NCBI RefSeq assembly: GCF_000299875.1 | Contig: NZ_AMRK01000003.1 | Coordinates: forward strand, 1 to 64,000 | Length of the DNA stretch: 64,000 bases | DNA from: Celeribacter baekdonensis B30 | GTDB taxonomy: Bacteria > Pseudomonadota > Alphaproteobacteria > Rhodobacterales > Rhodobacteraceae | Reading direction: 5' to 3' | Shown here: positions 44,857 through 52,984 of the stretch, one piece after another | Numbering within the stretch: position 1 is the first letter of the stretch | Layout: every line of letters starts with the position of its first letter | Made by a program: the position numbers and the translations under genes | The notes under the pieces: generated by a model | The model's input: the letters and a program-made list of their open reading frames with translations, nothing else | Database searches by the model: none | Told to the model about the DNA's origin: nothing

Positions 44857-45441
44857 TCAGGCGTCCAATTCGCTGTCCCAGTAGAGATAGTCAATCCAGC
44901 TTTCATGCAAATGGTTCGGCGGGAATTTCCGCCCCATATTGCGCAGCTCCTCAGACACCGGCGGGCGCGGCGGTTTGCGCAAGCTCATGCCCACCTGACG
45001 CAGGGATTTCGACCCTTTCTTCAGGTTGCACGGCGAACAGGCCGCCACCACGTTTTCCCAGGATGTGATCCCACCACGGGCGCGCGGGATCACATGGTCA
45101 AAGGTCAAATCGCCGCGCGAGCCGCAATATTGGCAACAAAATTCATCGCGCAAAAACAAATTAAAGCGCGTGAAGGCCACGCGCTTTTGAGGTTTGACAT
45201 AATCTTTGAGGACGACGACCGACGGGATTTTGATCCTGCAACTCGGGCTATGCACATAGTCGTCATACTCGGCGACAATATCCACCCGGTCCAAAAACAC
45301 CGCCTTCACCGCCTCTTGCCATGGCCAAAGCGACAGCGGGTAATAGGACAAGGGCCGATAATCCGCGTTGAGCACCAAGGCCGAATGGGCCTTTACCGCA
45401 TTCGGTTCGCGCACAAAATGTGTTCTGAAATCTCCGTCCAT
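44857..45441 (-). CDS. HNH endonuclease
   Basis: A 194-residue HNH nuclease common as a lone chromosomal gene in alphaproteobacteria. The N-terminal region ALVLNADYRPLSYYPLSLW is family-typical. The HNH core is CQYCGSRGDLTFDHVIPRARGG, then NVVAACSPCNLKKGSK, with two CxxC zinc-ligand pairs and the catalytic histidine. I prefer the start at 45441 (MDGDFRTHFV), the usual N-terminus as I recall it; 45471 is an alternative. Convergent with the radical SAM gene. Biological role unknown; no restriction methylase is nearby. Confidence 0.88.
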   Translation of the reverse strand: MDGDFRTHFVREPNAVKAHSALVLNADYRPLSYYPLSLWPWQEAVKAVFLDRVDIVAEYDDYVHSPSCRIKIPSVVVLKDYVKPQKRVAFTRFNLFLRDEFCCQYCGSRGDLTFDHVIPRARGGITSWENVVAACSPCNLKKGSKSLRQVGMSLRKPPRPPVSEELRNMGRKFPPNHLHESWIDYLYWDSELDA

Positions 45442-45630
45442 CCTCACGCACCAATCCCGCCTTGCGACCATCTGGGTTCAAGGACGGGACACCCCGTCCC
45501 TCATATGTCTCCACTATATATCGCGGCTTAAACCTGACAAGCCCCTGTATATATGTGGTCCGCTCCATTGCGTTTTATCGCGTGTTCGTGACGCCTCTGT
45601 GACGGAGCGCGCGCCTCTCTGGCCCACAGA

Positions 45631-47277
45631 TTAGGCAAAAGGCCCCGAAATCACGTCGGTAAACGCCATTTTTTGGGCAAATACGTCATCATGGGTCACC
45701 ACAATCATCGCACCGCGCCATTGTGACAGCCCCAATTCAAGCGCTTCAAGAGCCGCGAGATCAAGGTGATTTGTCGGCTCATCAAGCAGTAAAAGCGGCG
45801 GCACCTCCGGGCTCGCGGCCAAAAGCGCGATCCGCGCCCGCATTTTTTCGCCGCCCGACAACTCTTGCACCGGCGCATGGGCCGCATCGCCGCGAAACCC
45901 GGCGCGGGCCAGACACGCGCGCAATTGCGCCCCGGCAACCGATGGAAAGGCCTGCTCCGCCGCCGCGATCAATGACCCCGCGTCATGGGAAAATCCGCCA
46001 TTTTGGTCCAGCATCGCACAGGGCACCAAGCGATTCACCTGCCCCGAGATCGGCGCAATCTCCCCGGAAATCGCGCGCAAAAGCGTCGATTTCCCCACCC
46101 CGTTCGGCCCGGAAAGGCGCAACCGTGCGGGGCCGACCAAACTTAAACTAATTGGTCCAATATTTTGATCTCCAACAGTAAAAACAGCCTCATCAAGCTG
46201 CAACATCTGCTTTGACGGCGGCACATGAACCGCGGGGAAATCCATATGCACCGGAGTTCGCACCTCGATCTTTTGGGCAATCTCTGTTCGCTCGGCCTCA
46301 AGAGCCGCCTTTTTGCGCGCCTCCGCCGTGATCCGTGCCGAGGCACTGCTTTGCGCGCTCTCTTTTGCCATATCCAAAAGCAGTTTCGACTGTGACCCGT
46401 CTCTGAGCTTTCGCCCTTGCCGGGCCCGGCGGTCTTGGCGCGCGGCAGACTCCCGCCGTTTTGCCTCGGTCTGTTTTTCCTGCCGTTGCATGCGCGTGGA
46501 CGCCTGCTCCAATCGCGCCAAATCCGCATCCCGCGCCGCCGCAAACGCCGTCCAGCCGCCACCAAACACCGTCACCCCGCCGTCCGGGTCCAGCGACACG
46601 ATTCGATCCATCTGATCCAACAGGTGGCGATCATGGCTGGCGACACACGCGATGCCGCCATGGATGCGACTGTGATCTCGCAGCGCCTGCGCCACCATCG
46701 CCTGCCCGTCGCGGTCCAACGCATTGGTCGGCTCATCGAGAAGAACAATTTCCGGCGCATCAAAAAACAGCGCCGCCAAACGGGCGCGCAGCTGTTGACC
46801 GCCGGACAGCGTACCGAGCCTGCGGTTGAGGTCCACATCGGACAGGCCGAACCGATCAAGCTGCGCCAAAAACCGCTCTTCGAGTGTCCAATCTATCGTT
46901 TCGAATGCCGCCTTGGTCGCCTCGCCGCGCAACGCGCACCACAGGTCCAAAAGCGGGTCCGTGACCCCGAAGAGATCCATCAAACGCATCGAAAGCGCGG
47001 CCTGTTGATCCAACAGCCGTACAGGATGGGAACAGATACAAGTGCCCACCACCAAGGGCGCGCCAAGGCGGCCCGCGATGAAATTTAAAAGCGTGGATTT
47101 CCCTGATCCATTGCGCCCGACAAGCCCGGTCACACCGGGGCCAAGCGTCAGATCAAATCTCTGCCGGACAGTCGGGTGGGCGGTCGCGGGCGCCTTAACG
47201 CTTGCGACGGTCCTCAACGCGGATGCGGATAGGGAGACGTTGCTCAGTCGGATGCTGAGACTTCGAGATGAGGGCAT
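45631..47277 (-). CDS. ABC-F family ATPase
   Basis: Soluble tandem-ATPase protein that acts on ribosomes or other translation targets rather than in membranes. It has two nucleotide-binding domains without membrane segments: Walker A GRNGSGKST and GPNGVGKST, signatures LSGGQQLRAR and LSGGEKMRAR, and Walker B LLDEPTNALD and LLDEPTNHLD. A charged coiled linker (about residues 250-330) joins them. The start is uncertain. ATG 47277 lies within a small overlapping gene, and the first 30 codons use rare Arg and Leu codons (CGA, AGG, AGA, CTA) unlike the rest, so translation may begin further in. Confidence 0.88.
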   Translation of the reverse strand: MPSSRSLSIRLSNVSLSASALRTVASVKAPATAHPTVRQRFDLTLGPGVTGLVGRNGSGKSTLLNFIAGRLGAPLVVGTCICSHPVRLLDQQAALSMRLMDLFGVTDPLLDLWCALRGEATKAAFETIDWTLEERFLAQLDRFGLSDVDLNRRLGTLSGGQQLRARLAALFFDAPEIVLLDEPTNALDRDGQAMVAQALRDHSRIHGGIACVASHDRHLLDQMDRIVSLDPDGGVTVFGGGWTAFAAARDADLARLEQASTRMQRQEKQTEAKRRESAARQDRRARQGRKLRDGSQSKLLLDMAKESAQSSASARITAEARKKAALEAERTEIAQKIEVRTPVHMDFPAVHVPPSKQMLQLDEAVFTVGDQNIGPISLSLVGPARLRLSGPNGVGKSTLLRAISGEIAPISGQVNRLVPCAMLDQNGGFSHDAGSLIAAAEQAFPSVAGAQLRACLARAGFRGDAAHAPVQELSGGEKMRARIALLAASPEVPPLLLLDEPTNHLDLAALEALELGLSQWRGAMIVVTHDDVFAQKMAFTDVISGPFA

Positions 47278-47335
47278 AGGCCACCATGACAGCAGTTGCA
47301 CCAAAGGCGATTGCGGTGGTCATGATCAGGTCCAT
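47195..47335 (-). CDS. Small single-pass membrane protein overlapping the ABC-F start
   Basis: A 46-residue frame with an excellent ribosome site (AGGAGGG eight bases before ATG). It has a membrane helix (about residues 4-23, IMTTAIAFGATAVMVAYALI) and a basic C-terminus ending RVEDRRKR. Codon choice (CGT/CGC, GCC, ATC) looks coding. Its last 83 bases overlap, in another frame, the first part of the ABC-F gene. I do not recognise it. Confidence 0.5.
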   Translation of the reverse strand: MDLIMTTAIAFGATAVMVAYALISKSQHPTEQRLPIRIRVEDRRKR

Positions 47336-47393
47336 TTTTCAGCCCTCCTAGCTAATGATAGAAATGTAACACTCAAAGGCCCGGGGTCAAGGG

Positions 47394-47417
47394 GCTGGAC
47401 CTATATGCAGGTCCAGC
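47394..47417. other. Perfect hairpin GCTGGACC / GGTCCAGC
   Basis: Eight-pair stem with an eight-base AT loop between the esterase stop and the small membrane-protein gene. No uridine run follows on either strand. It may end the esterase mRNA or structure the leader of the small gene. Confidence 0.4.
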
Positions 47418-47488
47418 TTTGAGCAAAAAGATGAAAAGAGCGCTAATTTCCGCCGACAAAACAAGTAAATGCCGGATTTATCCCGCAA

Positions 47489-48166
47489 TTATCCCTTGGT
47501 CGGCACGTCATAGCCCAGTTTTTCACGCAAAAACGCCAAGGCCACGGACAGGCCATCCGGCGAAATCCCATGCCCCGTGCCGCGCATGATATGGGCGTAG
47601 GTTTCAAAGCCCGCGTCCTGCAACGCCTGCCCCGCCTCAGGCAAGGCTTGCGGCGGCACCACATCGTCCTCATCGCCATGCAGCAACAAAACCGGCATTT
47701 TCACCCGCATCTCATCACCAAGCATTTCCGGCTCCAAAAGGCGGCCAGAGAAGCCGACAACACAGGCCATCGCATCCTCGCGGCGCGGCGCGATATGCAG
47801 CGACATCATCGTGCCCTGAGAAAAGCCGACGAGCGCCAATTGATCGGCCTCGATGCCGTAATCGACCATGATATTGTCGAGATAATCATTCAATTCATCG
47901 ACCGCGCGCATCATGCCGTCGCGCGATTCCTCTTCGGACGATCCATCAATCCAAGGAATCGGAAACCATTGAAATCCCATCGGATTTCCGGTGCAACGCT
48001 CGGGTGCGTCGGGCGAGAAAAACACCGTATCGGGCATATGTTCGCCCAAAGGGTCCGCCAGCCCCAAAAGGTCTTTGCCATCCGCGCCGTAGCCATGCAC
48101 GAACACGACAATGGAATTCACCCGGCCCGACAGGCTGTCTTTCATATGGTTGGTCAGATTGGTCAC
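47489..48166 (-). CDS. Alpha/beta hydrolase, carboxylesterase/phospholipase type
   Basis: A cytoplasmic serine esterase of 225 residues of the carboxylesterase-2/acyl-protein-thioesterase group. The oxyanion segment is VVFVHGYGADGKDLLGLA, the nucleophile elbow is GFSQGTMMSLH, the acid is in LLHGDEDDVVPP and the histidine in RGTGHGISPDGL, so the catalytic triad is complete. The natural ester is unknown. Co-oriented with the glycosylase gene 27 bases upstream. Confidence 0.9.
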   Translation of the reverse strand: MTNLTNHMKDSLSGRVNSIVVFVHGYGADGKDLLGLADPLGEHMPDTVFFSPDAPERCTGNPMGFQWFPIPWIDGSSEEESRDGMMRAVDELNDYLDNIMVDYGIEADQLALVGFSQGTMMSLHIAPRREDAMACVVGFSGRLLEPEMLGDEMRVKMPVLLLHGDEDDVVPPQALPEAGQALQDAGFETYAHIMRGTGHGISPDGLSVALAFLREKLGYDVPTKG

Positions 48167-48193
48167 GTCACATCCCCTGTCTCAAATCACGTC

Positions 48194-48826
48194 TCACCGC
48201 ACGCCTTCGCGCTGTTTCAGCACCCGGTAGTAGGCCCAAAGCAGCCGCGCTGCAACCGCGCGCCACGGGGTCCAGTCTTCGGCCATCTGCCGCATGACCC
48301 GCTCTTTTGGCCGCTCCGGCAAATCGAACAGAATCTTCGCCGCCTCTTGCAGCGCCAAATCGCCCGGCGCAAAAACATCGGCATGGCCCAATGAGAACAT
48401 TGCGTAAATTTCAGCGGTCCACACGCCAATGCCCGGCACATCGACCAGCGTGGCAATCACCTGATCCGTCGGCGCCTCCCGGAGCGCGCGAAAATCAATC
48501 CGTGCCTCGGCCAGCGCCTTGGCATAACGCACCTTTTGTCGTGACAAGCCACAGGCGCGCAATTCGTCCTCGCTGGCCCACATGATCTTACGCGGCCCGG
48601 TCAGCTTTGCGGTTTTGAGCCGCGCCCAGATGCCATTGGCGGCGGCGACAGAGATTTGTTGGCTGACAATCGCGGCGAAAAGCTGTTCAAACCCGTCTTT
48701 ATTGCGCCGGAGCGGCAAAGGCCCGGTCAGGTGCAAGGCATGGGCAAAGCGCGGATCATACTCGGCCAGCCACGCCGCGCCTTCGGTGACATCCGCCTCG
48801 CAGGTGATGATCCTATGTGCGCCCAT
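48194..48826 (-). CDS. DNA-3-methyladenine glycosylase II-type (HhH-GPD)
   Basis: Base-excision-repair glycosylase that removes alkylated purines. The 210-residue protein has the helix-hairpin-helix LVDVPGIGVWTAEIYAMFSLG followed by the catalytic aspartate region HADVFAPGDLAL; QISVAAANGIWARL is the typical N-terminal helix. It lacks the extra N-terminal domain of E. coli AlkA, as in the shorter AlkA/MAG relatives. The start at 48826 overlaps the cobK end by 14 bases. Confidence 0.9.
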   Translation of the reverse strand: MGAHRIITCEADVTEGAAWLAEYDPRFAHALHLTGPLPLRRNKDGFEQLFAAIVSQQISVAAANGIWARLKTAKLTGPRKIMWASEDELRACGLSRQKVRYAKALAEARIDFRALREAPTDQVIATLVDVPGIGVWTAEIYAMFSLGHADVFAPGDLALQEAAKILFDLPERPKERVMRQMAEDWTPWRAVAARLLWAYYRVLKQREGVR

Positions 48827-49550
48827 GTGCCGCCGCCCATTCCAACGCATCAAGCATCTGTTCGCGCCGCTCGATCCCCGCAGGCACCGCAGGGCGCGCA
48901 ATCATCGCCACCGAAATCCCAAGCTGACGCGCGGCGTCCAATTTCGCGCGTCCAGACGCGCCGCCTGCATTTTTCACCACCATCCAATCGGGTTTGAGTG
49001 CGCGCAATGTCTCCAATTCCTTGCCTTCGGAAAACGGCGGGCGCCCAATGACATACTCCCCATTGGGATAGGGAAACGGTGCCTCTGGCGGGTCGATCAC
49101 CCGGCAAATCAATTGCCGATCCGCCAAATGCGCCATCTGGGTCAGGCTTTGCCGGCCTGTTGCCAAAAACACCCGCGCGCCGACCGGGATGATCGTCGAC
49201 AAACCCGCGTAATCCGCCACCTCATGCCAGGCATCCCCCGGACGTGAGCGCCAGCCCGGGCGTTCATAGCGCAAATACGGCAGGCCGCGCCCGGCGCAAA
49301 TCCGCGCGGTGCGGGCGGTGATTTGGGCGGCGAATGGATGGGTCGCGTCAATCACGGCGGTGATGCCCGTGGCGTCCAAATAGGCCTCAAACCCGGCGTC
49401 CCCGCCAAAGCCGCCGACCCGCGTCTCCACCGCCATCGCCAGAGGTGTGCGCGTGGCCCCGGCCAAAGAGGCCACGGTTTTGATCCCCGCCTCGGCCATA
49501 TAGCCCGCAAGAATGCGCGCCTCGGTTGTGCCCGCCAATAAAAGGATCAT
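48813..49550 (-). CDS. cobK: Precorrin-6A reductase
   Basis: Reduces precorrin-6A to dihydro-precorrin-6 with NADPH in corrin-ring synthesis. The 245-residue protein has MILLLAGTTEARILAGYMAE at the start, the conserved VIDATHPFAAQIT, YLRYERPGW and VVKNAGGASGRAKLDAARQL, all typical of CobK/CbiJ. It overlaps cbiD upstream by four bases (ATGA), so the two are coupled. Confidence 0.94.
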   Translation of the reverse strand: MILLLAGTTEARILAGYMAEAGIKTVASLAGATRTPLAMAVETRVGGFGGDAGFEAYLDATGITAVIDATHPFAAQITARTARICAGRGLPYLRYERPGWRSRPGDAWHEVADYAGLSTIIPVGARVFLATGRQSLTQMAHLADRQLICRVIDPPEAPFPYPNGEYVIGRPPFSEGKELETLRALKPDWMVVKNAGGASGRAKLDAARQLGISVAMIARPAVPAGIERREQMLDALEWAAAHGRT

Positions 49551-50590
49551 TCTGCCCGTCCTATGATCTCGCCTGTGCGGTCGATCACCACGATGTCAAA
49601 CGTGGTTCCACGCCCGCCGAACCGCGCCTCAACCGCCGCCAAGGCCTTTTGCGCCACAGCAACGGCAAAGTCAGCCCCTTTACGCTCATACATTTCCAAT
49701 GCCGTGTTCGATTGCGCAAGTTCCGGGTCATTCATCTCTTTGGCCCAAAAGGCGAAATCCACCTGCGCGCGTTTGGAATGTAAATCCATCTCGCCCTGCG
49801 CCAGCTTGGCGATTTTGCCAATGCCGCCACCAATGGTGACACGCGGTACCGGGTGTTTGGCCAGATATTTCAACATCCCACCGGCGAAATCGCCCATGTC
49901 CAACATCGCGCCTTCGGGCAAATCATACAACCCCCGCACCACCCGCTCGGACGTCGCGCCCGTGCAACCCGCCACATGGGTCAACCCTTCGGCGCGCGCC
50001 ACATCAATGCCGCGATGGATCGAGGCAATCCAAGCCGCGCAGGAAAACGGCCGCACAATGCCTGTGGTGCCCAAGACCGACAAACCGCCTTTGATGCCAA
50101 GCCGCGGGTTCCATGTTTTTTGCGCAATTTCTGCCCCACCGGGGATCGCAATCGTGATTTCAACATCGGGAGATTGGCCCAGTCGCGCGGCCATCTCCGT
50201 GACCTGATCCGTCATCATCTGGCGCGGCACCGGGTTGATTGCGGGTTCACCGGGCGGGATCGGCAGACCGGGTTTGGTCACCATGCCGACGCCCTCGCCC
50301 GCTTTGAACACCACGCCGCCACCTGACACCGACACGCGCGCGCGAATTTCCGCGCCGTGCGTGACATCCGGGTCATCGCCCGCGTCCTTGATGATACCGG
50401 CTTCGGCCCAATCCGGCCCTTCAGCGCGGTAGGAGAGCGCAAACTCCGGTCGCTCGCCTTTGGGCAAGGTGATCCGCAGTTTCTCAGGGAATCCCTCCCC
50501 CCATAGCGCCATCAACGCCGCACGCGTCGCCGCCGTCGCACAGGCCCCCGTGGTCCAGCCACGGCGCAAAGGTTTGGTCACATCCGTCAT
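49547..50590 (-). CDS. cbiD: Cobalt-precorrin-5B C1-methyltransferase
   Basis: Methylates C1 of the contracting ring during cobalamin synthesis using S-adenosylmethionine. The 347-residue protein starts with the CbiD hallmark LRRGWTTGACATAATRAAL. It also has NPRLGIKGGLSVLGTTGIVRPFS and VTIGGGIGKIAKLAQGEMDL. Start at 50590, since the preceding 18 codons lie in the divergent promoter region. CbiD is named from the anaerobic pathway; beside CobK it probably stands in for CobF, an inference from the pathway. Confidence 0.95.
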   Translation of the reverse strand: MTDVTKPLRRGWTTGACATAATRAALMALWGEGFPEKLRITLPKGERPEFALSYRAEGPDWAEAGIIKDAGDDPDVTHGAEIRARVSVSGGGVVFKAGEGVGMVTKPGLPIPPGEPAINPVPRQMMTDQVTEMAARLGQSPDVEITIAIPGGAEIAQKTWNPRLGIKGGLSVLGTTGIVRPFSCAAWIASIHRGIDVARAEGLTHVAGCTGATSERVVRGLYDLPEGAMLDMGDFAGGMLKYLAKHPVPRVTIGGGIGKIAKLAQGEMDLHSKRAQVDFAFWAKEMNDPELAQSNTALEMYERKGADFAVAVAQKALAAVEARFGGRGTTFDIVVIDRTGEIIGRAE

Positions 50591-50697
50591 TGCCGCGACT
50601 ATAAAGCGAGGCACGTCAGATTGACCACGGTGTTTTTCGCGCAAGCCACGGGTTGAAACGCTTTGTCAAACCCCCTCTCACCCGTCATAAATCCATC

Positions 50698-51570
50698 ATG
50701 ACCGAATCCATCTTGACCGACTCCACGCTGACGCTTCCCGGTGGCACATGGCCCACCCTTGAACCCGGATGGGTTTGGCTTTGCGGTGCCGGTCCCGGTG
50801 ATCCGGGGCTGATGACCTTGCATGCAATTCATGCGCTCAGACAGGCGGATGCGATCGTCTATGACGCGCTGGTGTCGCCCTTGATCCTTGAGTGGGCGCG
50901 CCCTGAGGCCGAACAGATTTACGCCGGAAAACGCGGCGGCAAACCGTCGGCAAAACAGGCCGATATTTCGTTGCAACTGGTTGATTTGGCGCACGCGGGC
51001 AAACGGGTGTTGCGCCTCAAAGGCGGCGATCCTTTTGTCTTTGGCCGCGGCGGCGAAGAGGCCCAGACCCTCATCCAGCATGGCGTCAATGTGCGCATCG
51101 TGCCGGGGATTTCGGCGGGGATCGGGGGGTTGGCCTATGCCGGCATTCCTGTGACGCATCGCGACGTCAATCAATCGGTGACCTTTGTCACCGGCCATGA
51201 TCAGCGCGGTGAAACCCCGGACACGCTGGATTGGGACGCTTTGAACCGTGCGTCGGGCGTGTTGGTGATCTATATGGGAATGAAACACGCGCCCACGATC
51301 CAAAAGGGTCTGTTGGACGCGGGCCGCCCAAAGGACGAACCTGTCGCCGTGGTGTCCCAAGCCACAACGCCCAATCAACAGGTGTTGGAAACCACTTTGG
51401 GCGCGATGGTCGACGACATTGCCGCCAACCACATGGAACCGCCCGCGATCATCTGTATCGGGCGCTCGGTGTTGATGCGTCAGGTGCTTGATTGGCAAGC
51501 CTTGGCCCGTGGTGAGACCCCGCGCAATCTTGATCCGCTGGGTCGTGGCAAACCCGCCGAGGACCGGTGA
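50698..51570 (+). CDS. cobA: Uroporphyrinogen-III C-methyltransferase
   Basis: Adds two methyl groups to uroporphyrinogen III to make precorrin-2, the entry to cobalamin and siroheme. The 290-residue SUMT has WLCGAGPGDPGLMTLHAIHA, DAIVYDALVSP, the S-adenosylmethionine loop VLRLKGGDPFVFGRGGEEA and PVTHRDVNQSVTFVTGH. It lacks the CysG dehydrogenase/chelatase domain. Start at 50698, after which an MTES leader precedes the fold. It diverges from cbiD over 107 bases and overlaps cobB by one base. Confidence 0.95.
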   Translation: MTESILTDSTLTLPGGTWPTLEPGWVWLCGAGPGDPGLMTLHAIHALRQADAIVYDALVSPLILEWARPEAEQIYAGKRGGKPSAKQADISLQLVDLAHAGKRVLRLKGGDPFVFGRGGEEAQTLIQHGVNVRIVPGISAGIGGLAYAGIPVTHRDVNQSVTFVTGHDQRGETPDTLDWDALNRASGVLVIYMGMKHAPTIQKGLLDAGRPKDEPVAVVSQATTPNQQVLETTLGAMVDDIAANHMEPPAIICIGRSVLMRQVLDWQALARGETPRNLDPLGRGKPAEDR

Positions 51571-52847
51571 TGACGCGCGGGCTGTTGATCGCCGCGCCCA
51601 GTTCCGGTTCTGGCAAAACCACGCTGACCCTTGGCCTTTTGCGCGCCCTCAAACGGCGCGGCGTGAATGTGCGTGGTGCGAAATCTGGCCCCGATTACAT
51701 TGATCCGCGGTTTCATGAGGCCGCCTGTGGCGCACCTTGTCCGAATTTGGACGCTTGGGCGATGGGACCGGATCGGTTGCGCGCCTTGGCGGGTGGAGAA
51801 AGAGACGGTGACACCCTGATCATCGAAGGCGCAATGGGCCTGTTCGATGGGGCGCCGCCCGAGGGCAAAGGCGCATGCGCCGATCTGGCCCGGCTGTTCA
51901 ACATCCCGGTGATCTTGGTGGTCGATGCGTCGCGCATGGCCGGGTCTATCGCACCTCTCGTGGCCGGGTTCGTGGCGCATGATCCAAGCGTGCATGTGGC
52001 GGGCGTGATCCTCAACAAGGTCGGGTCCGAGCGCCATAAAACCATGCTGCTGCGCGCCTTGACCCCCTCTGGCCTCCCGGTGTTCGGCGCCCTGCCCCGA
52101 TCCTCGGGCTTGACCCACCCGGATCGCCACCTTGGTCTGGTTCAGGCCGGGGAACGCCCGGATTTGGAGGCCTTTTTGAATGCCGCCGCCGATGCGGTTG
52201 AGGCGGCTTTGGATGTGGAGGCGATCCTGGAATTGGCAGCTCCGATCACAGGCGCGGAGCACAGCCCACGCATACCGCCCCCCGCCCAAAGCGTCGCGGT
52301 GGCGCAAGACCAAGCCTTTGCCTTTGCCTACCCGCATCTTTTGACCGATTGGCGTGACCAAGGCGCAGAAATTCGTTTCTTTTCGCCACTGGCCAACGAG
52401 GCCCCGCCGCCCTGCGATCTGGTGTATTTGCCCGGCGGCTACCCGGAGTTGCACGCCGGACGCCTCGCCGCCTCGCATGTGTTCCTGCAAGGCCTGCGCG
52501 AAGCGGCGGCACGGCGTCAGGTGTACGGAGAATGCGGTGGCTATATGGTTTTGGGGGACGGCTTGATCGACGCAGACGGGGTGCGGCATAAAATGGCCGG
52601 GCTTTTGGCGCTTGAGACCTCCTTTGCCGCGCGAAAATTGCATTTGGGCTATCGTCACGCGGTGGCCGCATCCGGGCCGTTCCCGGGGGGGTGGACCGCG
52701 CATGAATTTCACTACGCCAGCACGATCAAAGCCACGGGTCAGCCGCTTTTTGAAGTGCGGGACGCCGAAAACACCGATCTTGGGCCACAAGGTTTAATCA
52801 ACGGTTCGGTGGCCGGGTCCTTCTTGCATCTGATTGATCGCGCCTGA
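51570..52847 (+). CDS. cobB: Hydrogenobyrinate/cobyrinate a,c-diamide synthase
   Basis: Amidates the a and c side chains of the corrin macrocycle with glutamine and ATP. The 425-residue protein has an N-terminal dethiobiotin-synthetase-like P-loop IAAPSSGSGKTTLTLGLL, GAKSGPDYIDPRFHEAA and EGAMGLFDG, and a C-terminal class I glutaminase domain with VYLPGGYPELHAG and the nucleophile cysteine in YGECGGYMVLG. ATG 51570 overlaps the cobA stop (TGATG); GTG 51567 is an alternative. Whether cobalt is present at this step depends on the pathway form. Confidence 0.94.
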   Translation: MTRGLLIAAPSSGSGKTTLTLGLLRALKRRGVNVRGAKSGPDYIDPRFHEAACGAPCPNLDAWAMGPDRLRALAGGERDGDTLIIEGAMGLFDGAPPEGKGACADLARLFNIPVILVVDASRMAGSIAPLVAGFVAHDPSVHVAGVILNKVGSERHKTMLLRALTPSGLPVFGALPRSSGLTHPDRHLGLVQAGERPDLEAFLNAAADAVEAALDVEAILELAAPITGAEHSPRIPPPAQSVAVAQDQAFAFAYPHLLTDWRDQGAEIRFFSPLANEAPPPCDLVYLPGGYPELHAGRLAASHVFLQGLREAAARRQVYGECGGYMVLGDGLIDADGVRHKMAGLLALETSFAARKLHLGYRHAVAASGPFPGGWTAHEFHYASTIKATGQPLFEVRDAENTDLGPQGLINGSVAGSFLHLIDRA

Positions 52848-52984
52848 TCGGTGACGCCTGAACCAAGCCCACGCAGGGCTTAGGCAAAAATCGCAAAGCG
52901 ACCCCTTGAAAGACGCGGCTTTCCAACCGGGCCTGCGCCCGTTACACCCGGTCCGACATATTCACAGATCCGCAAGAGTTCCCC

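Noticed and set aside
44857-45441. HNH nuclease as part of a restriction or anti-phage defence system
   Set aside because: No methylase, helicase or other defence gene is adjacent; this is a common lone chromosomal HNH gene of alphaproteobacteria.
50591-50697. Cobalamin riboswitch in the cbiD-cobA divergent region
   Set aside because: The region is only 107 bases and I see no B12-box-like sequence; a riboswitch needs about twice that length.
51480-52790. A 436-codon frame antisense to cobB
   Set aside because: The cobB motifs are complete on the plus strand; the antisense frame reads as Arg/Gln/His-rich sequence without motifs.
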